NCBI GenBank assembly: GCA_905373475.1 | Contig: CAJPTC010000008.1 | Location: forward strand, 15,021-79,020 | Direction of reading: 5' to 3' | Length of the DNA stretch: 64,000 nt | Source: Bacteroidia bacterium | GTDB taxonomy: Bacteria; Bacteroidota; Bacteroidia; Bacteroidales; CAJPTX01 | Shown: piece by piece, positions 7,332 through 17,271 of the stretch | Layout: each line of letters starts with the position of its first letter | Numbering within the stretch: position 1 is the first letter of the stretch | Notes under the pieces: generated by a model | Told to the model about the DNA's origin: nothing | The model's input: only the letters and a program-made list of their open reading frames with translations | Database searches by the model: none | Translations under genes and position numbers: made by a program

Positions 7332-8468
7332 ATGGGGGACTTGAACTTGTATTTCGATAACGCTGCTACAAGCTATCCTAAGTCGGATGGCGTGTTGCGA
7401 CGCGTTACGCAATACCTCAACGAAGGAGGCACTTACGGGCGCGGAGCATACGCACGATGCCACGACGCAACGCTTGTGGTAGAACAAGCGCGGAAACAAA
7501 TTGCCGAGCTATTTGGCATCAAACGGGCACAACAACTGGTATTCGTAGACAGCGCTACGACTGCCATCAACGTTGTTCTCTTTGGTGCAGATTACCCCAA
7601 AAGGAGAGTAGCCATTTCCCCACTGGAACACCACGCAGTCACACGCCCACTGCACGAACTCAAGAAACGCTTAGCGCTCCAAATAGACGTTCTACCTGCA
7701 CACCCCTCGGGGCTACTCAACCTCGATGCTCTACCCGCAAACTGGGGAGCTCACTACGACCTCGTAATCATAAACCACGCCTCCAACGTCAACGGTATTG
7801 TACAGAATTTGTCGGAAGTACGACGCTCCATGGGCGAAGGACTTCTATTGGTAGACGCTTCGCAGTCAGCAGGCGCAGTAGCCATAGACGTGGAACGCGA
7901 CGGAATCGATTTTCTTGCCTTCAACGGACATAAAAGCGTAGCAGGTCCTCCTGGCGTCGGAGGGCTCTATTTGCGCGAACCTAACACACTGCGCCCCTTG
8001 GTATATGGCGGCACGGGCAGTCATTCTGCCGAATATGAAATGCCTCCTTTCATGCCCGATCGTTTTGAAGCAGGAACGCCAAATATGATGGGCATTGCTG
8101 GACTTCTGGGTGCTCTAGAATCCCCATTACCCTATCGTCATACCTACGAGGATTTTTGCGCCTTTCGCGAACACATCAGTAATCTGGATGCCTACTACCT
8201 CGTTTGGCAAAGTGGCGCTGAGCTCCTAAGTACCGAAGTTCTAAGTATCGTACCCCGCAATGGACAAGTCTCCGAACTAACACGCCTCCTCTTCTCCGAT
8301 TGGAACATTGAGGTGCGCGGAGGTATGCAATGTGCTCCACTTGCGCATCGCTTCTTTGGCACATTTCCCAGTGGCACGGTACGATTTTCGCTATCCCCTC
8401 TTCATAGCATCGCTGAGTTAGAATACGTTGAACACGCTCTTGCGGTGCTCTCAAGTCAGTTTAATTGA
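7332..8468 (+). CDS. Cysteine desulfurase family protein of the selenium-associated type
   Basis: 378 residues, class V PLP-dependent fold. It starts LYFDNAATSYPK, has the PLP lysine at K201 in FNGHKSVAGPPGVGG, and the catalytic-loop cysteine at C334 in GGMQCAPLAH followed by GTVRFSLS. This is the aminotransferase class V subgroup that lies beside selD and DUF3343 genes in many anaerobes. Chemically it removes sulfur from cysteine or selenium from selenocysteine, leaving alanine. The neighbours suggest delivery of selenium to SelD through the small DUF3343 protein; that role is inference. GAAGGGA lies just before the ATG. DUF3343 begins 8 bases after the stop. It is distinct from the IscS/SufS housekeeping enzymes, which would sit with scaffold genes. 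Confidence 0.85.
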   Translation: MGDLNLYFDNAATSYPKSDGVLRRVTQYLNEGGTYGRGAYARCHDATLVVEQARKQIAELFGIKRAQQLVFVDSATTAINVVLFGADYPKRRVAISPLEHHAVTRPLHELKKRLALQIDVLPAHPSGLLNLDALPANWGAHYDLVIINHASNVNGIVQNLSEVRRSMGEGLLLVDASQSAGAVAIDVERDGIDFLAFNGHKSVAGPPGVGGLYLREPNTLRPLVYGGTGSHSAEYEMPPFMPDRFEAGTPNMMGIAGLLGALESPLPYRHTYEDFCAFREHISNLDAYYLVWQSGAELLSTEVLSIVPRNGQVSELTRLLFSDWNIEVRGGMQCAPLAHRFFGTFPSGTVRFSLSPLHSIAELEYVEHALAVLSSQFN

Positions 8469-8476
8469 GCATCTAG

Positions 8477-8698
8477 ATGTTCTCTACAATATTTTTGTTC
8501 AATTCGTTAAGCGAATTAGTTGAGGCCGAGAATTTATTCCTCGGCGAGGGCAATACCTATCAGATAGAACCCGTACCCTCGCACATTGCCTCCGAGTGTG
8601 GAATGTGTATTGCCACTAAAGAGGAAGATGCCGACATAATGTCCGCACTACTCACAGGGCAAGGGATCGAGCACTGCGTAGTGTCGAAAGGAAACTAA
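8477..8698 (+). CDS. DUF3343 small protein, putative selenium/sulfur carrier
   Basis: 73 residues with the DUF3343 pattern: a beta strand start MFSTIFLFNSL, a helix, then PVPSHIASECGMCIAT with a cysteine pair (CGMC), and a short second half with another cysteine. The family is known from gene neighbourhoods rich in selD, and is proposed to carry Se or S as a persulfide or perselenide. The gene lies between the desulfurase (8 bases upstream) and selD (about 76 bases downstream), which fits a relay from desulfurase to SelD. The function is inferred from context only. Confidence 0.75.
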   Translation: MFSTIFLFNSLSELVEAENLFLGEGNTYQIEPVPSHIASECGMCIATKEEDADIMSALLTGQGIEHCVVSKGN

Positions 8699-8774
8699 CC
8701 TAATAATAGTCCCATTCTTCTTCCAAAAAAGAATTCGCCTCCTCCGTGTGGCGTAGTATGATTATTGAGCATTG

Positions 8775-9827
8775 ATGGCTGAACTGAAAGCATTGAACTT
8801 ATTGTCGTTGTGTGGCGAAGGGGGGTGTTCGGCAAAACTTCCTGCGCGGCAGCTCGAAACACTGTTGCGCGACTTAAATTGGAACACTACGCCCGAGGTA
8901 CTAGTAGGACTCGAAACTGGCGACGACGCTGGCGTATATCTGCTATCGAAAGAAACTGGACTTATCCTCACCACCGACTTTTTCCCTCCCTTTTGCGAAG
9001 ATGCCGCTCTATATGGCGAGGTGGCTGCTGTCAATGCATTGAGCGATGTATATGCTATGGGGGGCGAGGCTCTTGCCGCACTCAACATCACCCTTTTTCC
9101 ACCCGACGAAGCATATCGCCCCCTATTGCGCGAAATGCTACAAGGAGGTACGCAAGCGGCACGACGTGCGGGTATACCCATTATCGGCGGTCATACCATT
9201 GCCAATTCAGCCCCCGTTTACGGACTCGCCGTACTTGGGAAAATAGATCCCGCTCACCTGATTACCAACGATAAGCTCGAAGTAGGACAAACCCTCCTTC
9301 TCACGAAACCACTAGGCGTAGGCATCGTAATGGCAGCATCGCGGTTGCATATAGCATCTCCGAAAGCCTACAAAGAAGCTACACGTTGGTTACGAACGCT
9401 CAATGCGCAGGCTGTGCCCGTAATGCGAAAATATGGCGTGCAGGCTGCTACCGACGTTACAGGGTTCTCTCTCATGGGGCACGCCTACAAAATGGCACGT
9501 GCGAGCCATGTAGCCATAGAGCTGCAAGCACATGCACTGCCCGTATTGCCACAGGTAGCAGCGCTCGTTGAAATGGGCTGTATACCTGGAGCGGTCTTCT
9601 CCAATCGTGCTAGTGTAGGAGAATATTGTACTGTAGCATCCCATCTACCTCGATGGCTAACCTCCCTGCTGTACGACCCTCAAACCTCGGGAGGTATTCT
9701 CATGGCAGTAGACGCTGCGCATGCGTCACAAGCGATAGACGATCTCAAAGCCGCGGGCTACGAGTACACCACAGCTATTGGCACTGTGATCGAAAAATCT
9801 GATCATCCCACTGTACATTGCCGTTAA
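8775..9827 (+). CDS. selD: Selenide, water dikinase SelD
   Basis: 350 residues. It makes selenophosphate from selenide and ATP, releasing AMP and phosphate. The N-terminal loop GGCSAKLP has the essential cysteine (C18, codon TGT, not selenocysteine TGA) and lysine (K21); the second cysteine seen in E. coli is alanine (A20), a common variant. Other family blocks are TGDDAGVY, TTDFFPPF, ATDVTGFSLMGH and LYDPQTSGGIL. The longest frame begins at a TTG one codon upstream; I chose the ATG at 8775. The gene ends the selenium module and is followed by a strong terminator. No selA, selB, selenocysteine tRNA or mnmH lies in the window, so the use made of selenophosphate cannot be read here. Confidence 0.95.
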   Translation: MAELKALNLLSLCGEGGCSAKLPARQLETLLRDLNWNTTPEVLVGLETGDDAGVYLLSKETGLILTTDFFPPFCEDAALYGEVAAVNALSDVYAMGGEALAALNITLFPPDEAYRPLLREMLQGGTQAARRAGIPIIGGHTIANSAPVYGLAVLGKIDPAHLITNDKLEVGQTLLLTKPLGVGIVMAASRLHIASPKAYKEATRWLRTLNAQAVPVMRKYGVQAATDVTGFSLMGHAYKMARASHVAIELQAHALPVLPQVAALVEMGCIPGAVFSNRASVGEYCTVASHLPRWLTSLLYDPQTSGGILMAVDAAHASQAIDDLKAAGYEYTTAIGTVIEKSDHPTVHCR

Positions 9828-9865
9828 GCTACTTCGCTCTTAATTTGAATGTTTCTGTTTTAGCT

Positions 9866-9892
9866 GCCCTATGCCCCGCGTAGGGCTTTTTT
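9866..9892 (+). terminator. Rho-independent terminator after selD
   Basis: Stem GCCCTA (9866-9871) pairs with TAGGGC (9881-9886) around a C-rich loop and is followed directly by six T. It lies about 39 bases after the selD stop and ends the selenium module. Confidence 0.85.
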
Positions 9893-9916
9893 CTTCGTTC
9901 ATTCAAATTTAAGGCG

Positions 9917-9924
9917 TACCTTTG
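9917..9924 (+). promoter_or_regulatory. Promoter -7 element for korAB (TACCTTTG)
   Basis: Exact TAnnTTTG match. A weak -33 candidate TTCG at 9894-9897 is spaced 19 bases upstream. The predicted leader to the ATG at 9967 is about 36 bases. It lies just after the selD terminator, as expected for a separate transcription unit. Confidence 0.6.
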
Positions 9925-9966
9925 ACGCGTACATTTTGAAGAATAAACGCGACTAAAATAAAAGAG

Positions 9967-11817
<1,851 letters not shown>

Positions 11818-11824
11818 GAAGTGT

Positions 11825-11830
11825 GGGAGG
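11825..11830 (+). promoter_or_regulatory. Ribosome binding site deciding the korB start
   Basis: GGGAGG lies 8 bases before the ATG at 11839. The frame is open to a GTG at 11821, but that codon precedes this site, so the ATG is the better start. Confidence 0.7.
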
Positions 11831-11838
11831 AAACAAGA

Positions 11839-12861
11839 ATGAGCGAGTGCAAATACACAGCAAACGATTTCAAGAGCGACCAAGAGGTACGCTGGTGTCC
11901 TGGTTGCGGCGACCACGCTATTTTGGCTTCTGTACAAAAAGCGATGCCGCAGGTGGCTGAACAGCTCGGCTACACGAAAGAACGCTTTGTCGTAGTATCG
12001 GGGATTGGCTGTTCGAGCCGCTTCCCTTACTACATGGACACCTTTGGTTTCCACTCCATTCACGGGCGCGCTACTGCCATTTCTACAGGCTTGAAGGTAG
12101 CCAACCCCACCATGAGTGTGTGGCAAATTACGGGCGATGGCGACGCATTGGCAATAGGGGGTAACCACTTTATCCACGCTGTTCGCCGCAATATCGATAT
12201 CAATATTCTGCTTTTCAACAACGAGATCTACGGCCTAACGAAGGGGCAATATAGTCCTACCTCCAAACTCGGCGCAATTACAAAGACTTCACCCTACGGA
12301 ACGGTAGAACAACCTTTCCATCCTGGCGAATTGGTGCTAGGGGCACATGGGCACTTCTTTGCACGCTCCTTGGATGTAGAAATGGCACTCTCGTCAGAAG
12401 TTATGTTGGCTGCGGCAAAGCATGATGGGACGTCGGTGGTTGAGATTTTGCAGAACTGCGTAATATTCAACAATGGCGCACACGCTACCATCTCAGACAA
12501 GCTAACGCGTGCTGACCGTGTGATTTACTTGAAGCACGGAGAGCCCATGATTTTTGGTAAGAATCGAGACAAGGGGCTTGTTCTAGACGGTTTCCGCCTC
12601 CGCGCAGTAGAACTAGGGAAAGACGGATTTACAGAGGATAACATTTTGGTACACGATGCGCACGAGCCTAAGTTTGGCTTGCACATGTTGCTCGTTGGAA
12701 TGCAGTACCCCGATCTTCCTGTAGCGCTCGGTGTTATCCGCGACGTACCGTCTCCAACTTACGACGACCTTGTACGCGACCAAATTGCCGATATCCAGAA
12801 GAATGCTAAAATGCATTGTATGGACGACCTGTTGCGCAGTGGAGAGGTATACGAACTGTAG
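11839..12861 (+). CDS. korB: 2-oxoacid:ferredoxin oxidoreductase beta subunit
   Basis: 340 residues. It binds thiamine diphosphate and one [4Fe-4S] cluster. Visible motifs are WCPGCGDHAILA near residue 25 (CxxC of the cluster), GIGCSSRFPYY, the thiamine diphosphate motif GDGDALAIGGNHF followed by NNEIYGLTKGQYSPTS, and a further conserved cysteine in EILQNCVIFNN. It works with the upstream gamma-alpha subunit, 21 bases away, and has its own strong ribosome binding site. A terminator follows the stop. The KorB assignment rests on the family block order and the partner; pyruvate enzymes are usually one large fused chain in this phylum. Confidence 0.88.
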   Translation: MSECKYTANDFKSDQEVRWCPGCGDHAILASVQKAMPQVAEQLGYTKERFVVVSGIGCSSRFPYYMDTFGFHSIHGRATAISTGLKVANPTMSVWQITGDGDALAIGGNHFIHAVRRNIDINILLFNNEIYGLTKGQYSPTSKLGAITKTSPYGTVEQPFHPGELVLGAHGHFFARSLDVEMALSSEVMLAAAKHDGTSVVEILQNCVIFNNGAHATISDKLTRADRVIYLKHGEPMIFGKNRDKGLVLDGFRLRAVELGKDGFTEDNILVHDAHEPKFGLHMLLVGMQYPDLPVALGVIRDVPSPTYDDLVRDQIADIQKNAKMHCMDDLLRSGEVYEL

Positions 12862-12888
12862 AAGATTTCAAAAGTATTATATGTACAA

Positions 12889-12919
12889 GGGACACTACCA
12901 TGCGTGGTGTCCCTTTTTT
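12889..12919 (+). terminator. Rho-independent terminator after korB
   Basis: GGGACAC (12889-12895) pairs with GTGTCCC (12907-12913), with an 11-base loop, followed by six T. It lies 28 bases after the korB stop. Confidence 0.85.
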
Positions 12920-12969
12920 AATAGCACAATGCACCAGAGTTTTTTAGCGGCGTGCCAAAGAAGAAGCGA

Positions 12970-12977
12970 TACCTTTG
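12970..12977 (+). promoter_or_regulatory. Promoter -7 element for the fic gene (TACCTTTG)
   Basis: Exact TAnnTTTG match. A T-rich stretch at 12941-12945 sits where a weak -33 element could be. The leader to the ATG at 13012 would be about 28 bases. The element lies inside the longest open frame, which argues for the shorter start. Confidence 0.55.
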
Positions 12978-13011
12978 TGAAAGATGTTGCCATAAGTTTG
13001 TATCAAACACA

Positions 13012-13572
13012 ATGAATTACGATACGCACTACCGCGATTCGCAAAGTCTACAAAAGGCATTCCGACTTTTTGAAAGCGGCGATATCACCTCTATTGAGGT
13101 GGGTACTGTGCGCGGTCTGTGTCAGATTCACTACCACCTGTTCGAAGGTTTGTACGATTTTGCAGGTCAGATCCGTAAACAAAACCTTACAAAAGGGAGC
13201 TTTCGTTTTGCGAATTGTCTGTACTTGGAGGTTATTCTGCCCGTAATTGAGAATATGCCAGAGCACTCTTTTGAAGAGATTGTTGCCAAGTATATGGAAA
13301 TGAACATAGCGCATCCCTTCCTAGAGGGCAACGGACGGTCTATGCGTATATGGCTAGATCTTATGCTCAAAAAGAATTTGGCACACGTGGTAGATTGGCG
13401 TAGGGTAGATAAGAACCTTTATCTCCAAGCCATGGGACGCAGCCCCATAAACGATCTCGAACTCCGCCATCTCCTCCAACCAGCCTTAACCGACAGGCTA
13501 GAAGATCGCGACGTAATATTTAAGGGCATTGAGCAATCGTACTTCTACGGAGGTTATGAGGAGAGACATTAG
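13012..13572 (+). CDS. Class III Fic protein (AMP transferase) lacking the inhibitory glutamate
   Basis: 186 residues, very similar along its whole length to the Neisseria meningitidis Fic protein as I remember it. Shared blocks are RLFESGDI, GLYDFAGQIR, the catalytic HPFLEGNGRS (H101), RIWLDL and GIEQSY near the end. Class III Fic proteins transfer AMP to target proteins and are held inactive by a C-terminal helix with motif (S/T)xxxE(G/N), whose glutamate blocks ATP. Here the tail reads SYFYGGYEERH: Ser176 is present, but the glutamate position is Gly180 (codon GGA at 13549-13551). The active site itself looks complete. It stands alone, with its own promoter, after korB and convergent with feoB (11 bases). 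The promoter at 12970 supports the ATG at 13012 over the longer frame from 12952. Confidence 0.9.
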   Translation: MNYDTHYRDSQSLQKAFRLFESGDITSIEVGTVRGLCQIHYHLFEGLYDFAGQIRKQNLTKGSFRFANCLYLEVILPVIENMPEHSFEEIVAKYMEMNIAHPFLEGNGRSMRIWLDLMLKKNLAHVVDWRRVDKNLYLQAMGRSPINDLELRHLLQPALTDRLEDRDVIFKGIEQSYFYGGYEERH

Positions 13573-13583
13573 GGCATCTGCCA

Positions 13584-15773
13584 CTACCCCACCAGTCGCC
13601 AAATACTCGCAACAAGAATTGTAATTACGACGCCGAACAGCAGCGGGAGCAATACCCCCACGAGCGTCCAACGCAAGCTTTTCGTCTCCTTGTAAATGGT
13701 ATAAATCGTGGTGCTACATGGGTTGTGAAGAAGGCAAAAGAGCATCAGATTAACGCCTGTAAGGAGCGTCCAACCATTCGCCGCAAATAGCGAACTCATT
13801 GCCTCACCATCTTCAAACATTACCCCAGCCCCTGCACCAACTCCAGCCGCGCCCGTGCTCAATACAATAAGCATAAGCACTGTGGGAATTACAATCTCAT
13901 TGGCAGGTATGGCAAGAATATACGCCAAGAGAATAACTCCATTCAAACCCATGATGTACCCCGGGGTATCAAGGAATTCGATAATGTGCGCCGCAACCGT
14001 CGTGCCACCTACCTCTATATTGCAAGTAAGCCATATTAAAGCACCAGCTGGCATAGCAAAGAGAACCGCACGCCCCAATACTATCAGCGTTCTGTCTATA
14101 AGCGAGGTATAAACGGTCTGCAGGATACGAGGCGGGCGATAAGGAGGGAGTTCCAAATGAAACGTGGAAACCTCACCCCGAAGCACTGTACGTCCTAAAA
14201 GCCACGAGCTTAAAAAAGTGAATACTACGCCCAAAAAAGCAACCGCAATTACGGCGAGGATGCTAACAGTACCCGCTAACCTCACCGGGACGGCAGTGCC
14301 AATAAAGAGCGTAGCAATCATTATCTGCGTGGGCCAACGTCCGTTGCAAAGAGAAAAATTGTTGGTAAGAATAGCTATCAGGCGTTCGCGCGGACTGTCA
14401 ATAATACGGCACGACACCACACCCGCAGCATTGCAACCAAAACCCATTGCCATGGTTAAAGCTTGCTTGCCGTGAGCTCCAGCACGACGAAAGAGTTCGT
14501 CTAGGTTGAAGGCAACACGCGGCAAGTAGCCAAAATCCTCAAGGAGTGTGAATAGCGGGAAAAAGATTGCCATGGGGGGCAACATAACAGATACGACCCA
14601 TGCCGTGGCCAAATAAACACCATCAAAGAGTAAACCGCCAAGCCACCATGGGAATTGAGCCCAAATAGCAAATTCGCGTAAAAGAGGGTGCAAAGTGTCT
14701 ACTAAAATATAGCTCAGCAAGGAGGAAGGGTAGTTAGAACCTATTATGGTAAGCCAAAGTACACCTCCAAAGAGGAGTATCATAACAAGAAAACCCCAAG
14801 TACGACTCGTCAGAATACGATCAAGCCTTACATCCAGTGGCGCACGGTGCTGCGTATATCCGAACTGCACTACGGTTTGCGCTATCTCTTGTGCTTTCGC
14901 AAAAATGGCACGAGCAAGAGTCTCATGAAAACTACCTTGTGTACGCTCCCGTATCTCGTCTGTTAATGCGCGCAACTTGGCTATTTCTTCCTCACCTAAA
15001 GTCTTAGCATTAGGTACTAATTCTCCTATCTCGGACGATGAAAGGTAGTGCCATATCAGCGGATCGTCTTCTATAAGACGCAACGCTAACCAGTGCTTAT
15101 TAGGAAGCTCTGGGCAATACTGAGCAAGGAGTGCAGTAACACTTCCAAGCGCCTGCTCTGCCTCTGGCGCTAAAGTAAATGTAGCGAGAGGCTTAGGCTC
15201 ATACGCACCCGTAGCCACCTCGTCAATGGCTTGTAGTAATTCGGGAATACCCTTACCGCTACGCGCACTTGTCGGAATTACGGGAATACCGAGGCGCTTG
15301 GCGAGTGCCCGATGGTCTACAAAGATTTTATTCCGGTTCGCCTCATCCATCAGGTTGAGGCATAGAACGACCTTGTGGGTTATTTGCAGAATCTGTAACA
15401 CAAGGTTCAAATTGCGTTCCAAACGAGATGCATCCGCCACAATGACCACCACATCGGGGCGGGCAAAAAGAACGTGATTGCGAGCTATTTCTTCATCCTC
15501 CGAGGTAGAAAGCAAGGAATAAGTGCCTGGTAAATCTATCAGGTGGTACTTCGCACCATTGTACTTAAATGCCCCCTCAGCGCGCGCTACGGTTTTACCA
15601 GGCCAATTGCCCGTGTGTTGCTTCAAGCCTGTGAGCGCGTTGAATACGGTACTCTTCCCCGTATTCGGATTGCCCGCCAAAGCAATACTATAATCGGAGT
15701 TCTGTACACGCGTACCCATACGATAAACGTGTGCGGATGCCTTGCCTTGACAGAAACTGTTGCAAATATTCAT
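13584..15773 (-). CDS. feoB: FeoB-type ferrous iron/divalent metal transporter
   Basis: 729 residues. The N-terminal G domain has G1 GNPNTGKST, G3 DLPGTYSL, G4 NLMD and G5 SARSGKG. The middle is a helical insertion, and the C-terminal half has two Gate-type membrane regions with about eight to nine helices, including ALTMAMGFGCNAAGVV and LTGVNLMLFCLLHNPC. It imports Fe2+ or another divalent metal across the inner membrane. From memory, P. gingivalis has two FeoB proteins, one next to a DtxR gene and tied to manganese; this gene has that arrangement, so manganese is a real alternative substrate. FeoA is not separate but is part of the regulator gene 14 bases upstream. The N-terminal extension (MNICNSFCQGK) has two cysteines; a start at the Met of MGTRVQNS is possible. 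Confidence 0.92.
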   Translation of the reverse strand: MNICNSFCQGKASAHVYRMGTRVQNSDYSIALAGNPNTGKSTVFNALTGLKQHTGNWPGKTVARAEGAFKYNGAKYHLIDLPGTYSLLSTSEDEEIARNHVLFARPDVVVIVADASRLERNLNLVLQILQITHKVVLCLNLMDEANRNKIFVDHRALAKRLGIPVIPTSARSGKGIPELLQAIDEVATGAYEPKPLATFTLAPEAEQALGSVTALLAQYCPELPNKHWLALRLIEDDPLIWHYLSSSEIGELVPNAKTLGEEEIAKLRALTDEIRERTQGSFHETLARAIFAKAQEIAQTVVQFGYTQHRAPLDVRLDRILTSRTWGFLVMILLFGGVLWLTIIGSNYPSSLLSYILVDTLHPLLREFAIWAQFPWWLGGLLFDGVYLATAWVVSVMLPPMAIFFPLFTLLEDFGYLPRVAFNLDELFRRAGAHGKQALTMAMGFGCNAAGVVSCRIIDSPRERLIAILTNNFSLCNGRWPTQIMIATLFIGTAVPVRLAGTVSILAVIAVAFLGVVFTFLSSWLLGRTVLRGEVSTFHLELPPYRPPRILQTVYTSLIDRTLIVLGRAVLFAMPAGALIWLTCNIEVGGTTVAAHIIEFLDTPGYIMGLNGVILLAYILAIPANEIVIPTVLMLIVLSTGAAGVGAGAGVMFEDGEAMSSLFAANGWTLLTGVNLMLFCLLHNPCSTTIYTIYKETKSLRWTLVGVLLPLLFGVVITILVASIWRLVG

Positions 15774-15787
15774 GCGCTTACGATAAG

Positions 15788-16807
15788 TTATTTCTTCAAA
15801 ACTTGTATATGACGCGCTTGGTCGCTCCGTAGCGCAATAGTCGTTCCACGAATAAGGTAAGCAGTAGGGTTGCCCAAAGGGCTCTCGAGGTCAACACTCA
15901 CGGCACTCCCTTCTACAAATCCTAAATCCTGTAGTCGCCGTCGGTTCGCACCATGGCACGTACCCGCAATTCCAAAAACAACAGCTTCTACCCCCAAAGG
16001 AAGAGCAGAGAGACGAACAAGGCCTGCGGGAGGCGGCGTGGTCGGTTGCCCAATGTACACTTGTTCGGCAAGTTCGCGTTCGAGCGAAAACAACTCGCCA
16101 TCAAAATGCACCGTAACACTTGTGGGCAGACTTCCCGTGAGTTGTATTTTCGCACCTGGATAGAAGCCAAGCCTATCGAGCATTTCATAGAGCGCTTTAT
16201 TCTTGTCACCAAGTTGCACCACCTCATACCACCCCAACTCTGTAGCATCCGAAAGCCTTTGTTTGCTTACATTCTCTGTTTGCTCCTTTCGCTGCCATAT
16301 CGGGTCACCATGTGGGTCTGTCTGCGGATAGCCAAGCGTACGAGCCAGATTTTCAGCCGCCGAGTCGTCTAGTACGTGCTCCATTCTTTCTGCAATACTG
16401 TGCCATTCGCTAGGCGGAATTCCTGTGCGCTCACACAGATACGTTTCGTATAAGCGGTGACGTCGCAACAAGTTCTCGGCTGCACGGTTGCCCGAAACAG
16501 TGAGTTGAAACGAGGGAGGAACTACAAACTGGCGCAGTGCAAGCGCATTTAGGGCAGCATCTACCTTGGCAGGAGGAATAGCATAGAAAGTGGAATAGTC
16601 GGCAACTGAAATACCTTCTGTATGCGTGTAAAGATACTTTAGCAAATCCTCTTCAAGCTCCTTTTGCGACGAGACGGGTTTGTGTTGCCGCAAAAAGGGC
16701 GTACGATAAAGGTTTGTATTCTCTAGAGTGCGCATCCGACGCATCCAGAGGTAGAGAAGGAAAAGTAAGACGGCAATGCTAAGCATTGCTCCTATAGAGG
16801 TCCCCAT
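15788..16807 (-). CDS. Membrane-anchored DtxR-type metalloregulator with C-terminal FeoA domain
   Basis: 339 residues. Residues about 5-22 form a transmembrane helix (AMLSIAVLLFLLYLWM) followed by MRRMR, placing the rest in the cytoplasm. About 50-115 is a winged helix (EDLLKYLYTHTEGISVADYS). About 115-160 is the DtxR metal-binding and dimer domain (RRHRLYETYL, AERMEHVLDDSAAENLARTLG). About 190-260 is an SH3-like segment, and 265-339 is FeoA-like (RRLQDLGFVEGSAVSV, SPLGNPTAYLIRG). DtxR proteins repress metal uptake genes when Fe2+ or Mn2+ binds; FeoA domains are thought to touch FeoB. The gene is cotranscribed with feoB, 14 bases downstream. A promoter element 18 bases before the ATG supports this start, so the helix is not an artefact of a wrong start. 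Confidence 0.88.
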   Translation of the reverse strand: MGTSIGAMLSIAVLLFLLYLWMRRMRTLENTNLYRTPFLRQHKPVSSQKELEEDLLKYLYTHTEGISVADYSTFYAIPPAKVDAALNALALRQFVVPPSFQLTVSGNRAAENLLRRHRLYETYLCERTGIPPSEWHSIAERMEHVLDDSAAENLARTLGYPQTDPHGDPIWQRKEQTENVSKQRLSDATELGWYEVVQLGDKNKALYEMLDRLGFYPGAKIQLTGSLPTSVTVHFDGELFSLERELAEQVYIGQPTTPPPAGLVRLSALPLGVEAVVFGIAGTCHGANRRRLQDLGFVEGSAVSVDLESPLGNPTAYLIRGTTIALRSDQARHIQVLKK

Positions 16808-16824
16808 TTGCGTAACTTTCTACA

Positions 16825-16832
16825 CAAAGATA
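16825..16832 (-). promoter_or_regulatory. Promoter -7 element for the dtxR-feoB operon (TATCTTTG)
   Basis: Exact TAnnTTTG match on the minus strand, ending 18 bases before the ATG at 16807, so the predicted leader is only about 11 bases. No clear DtxR palindrome overlaps it. A short inverted repeat AGTGCA-GTA-TGCACT at 16916-16930 is some 85 bases further upstream. Confidence 0.6.
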
Positions 16833-17212
16833 AGAAAAACGGTAGTTATTTAGAGAGAATTTAGAATAGATAGTAAGGGGCAATAGAAACAAAGAATATG
16901 CGCTCTCTTATACAAAGTGCAGTATGCACTGCAAAACGAATAGCCAAAATGACCTGTATACCGTGATTACATGAATATTATATTACGTCCTTACAAACTG
17001 AAATACGGTAAAATGAAAACAGAATAAACGCTATTTGTGCTTCTCAACTAAATAAAGAATACGACTAAAAAAGTATATTTCCCTAAATATTGCACAATGA
17101 GTAAATACGAACTACCTTATTTTATAGGCGAATAGTGGGCTATAATTTGTGTAAGTGCAACAGGATGCGCAACTAGGGTACAAATCCGTGTTGAAATGGG
17201 ATATGTTAGATG
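16833..17212. other. AT-rich divergent intergenic region
   Basis: About 380 bases with low GC and many stop codons in every frame. I see the small inverted repeat at 16916-16930 and no gene, RNA or repeat I can support. It separates the feo operon from the small acidic protein gene. Confidence 0.4.
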
Positions 17213-17242
17213 TTTGGGGCTACAAAATTTGTACTATAATTG
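17213..17242 (+). promoter_or_regulatory. Promoter of the small acidic protein gene (TTTG, 18 bases, TATAATTG)
   Basis: A -33 type TTTG at 17213-17216 and a near-consensus -7 element TATAATTG at 17235-17242 (one mismatch to TAnnTTTG) are 18 bases apart. The ATG is at 17272, giving a leader of about 24 bases. Confidence 0.5.
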
Positions 17243-17271
17243 CACTGCATAAAGCTGAGTGAAAGAGCATC

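Noticed and set aside
16916..16930. AGTGCA-GTA-TGCACT as a DtxR operator
   Set aside because: It does not resemble a DtxR or IdeR site and lies about 85 bases upstream of the -7 element.
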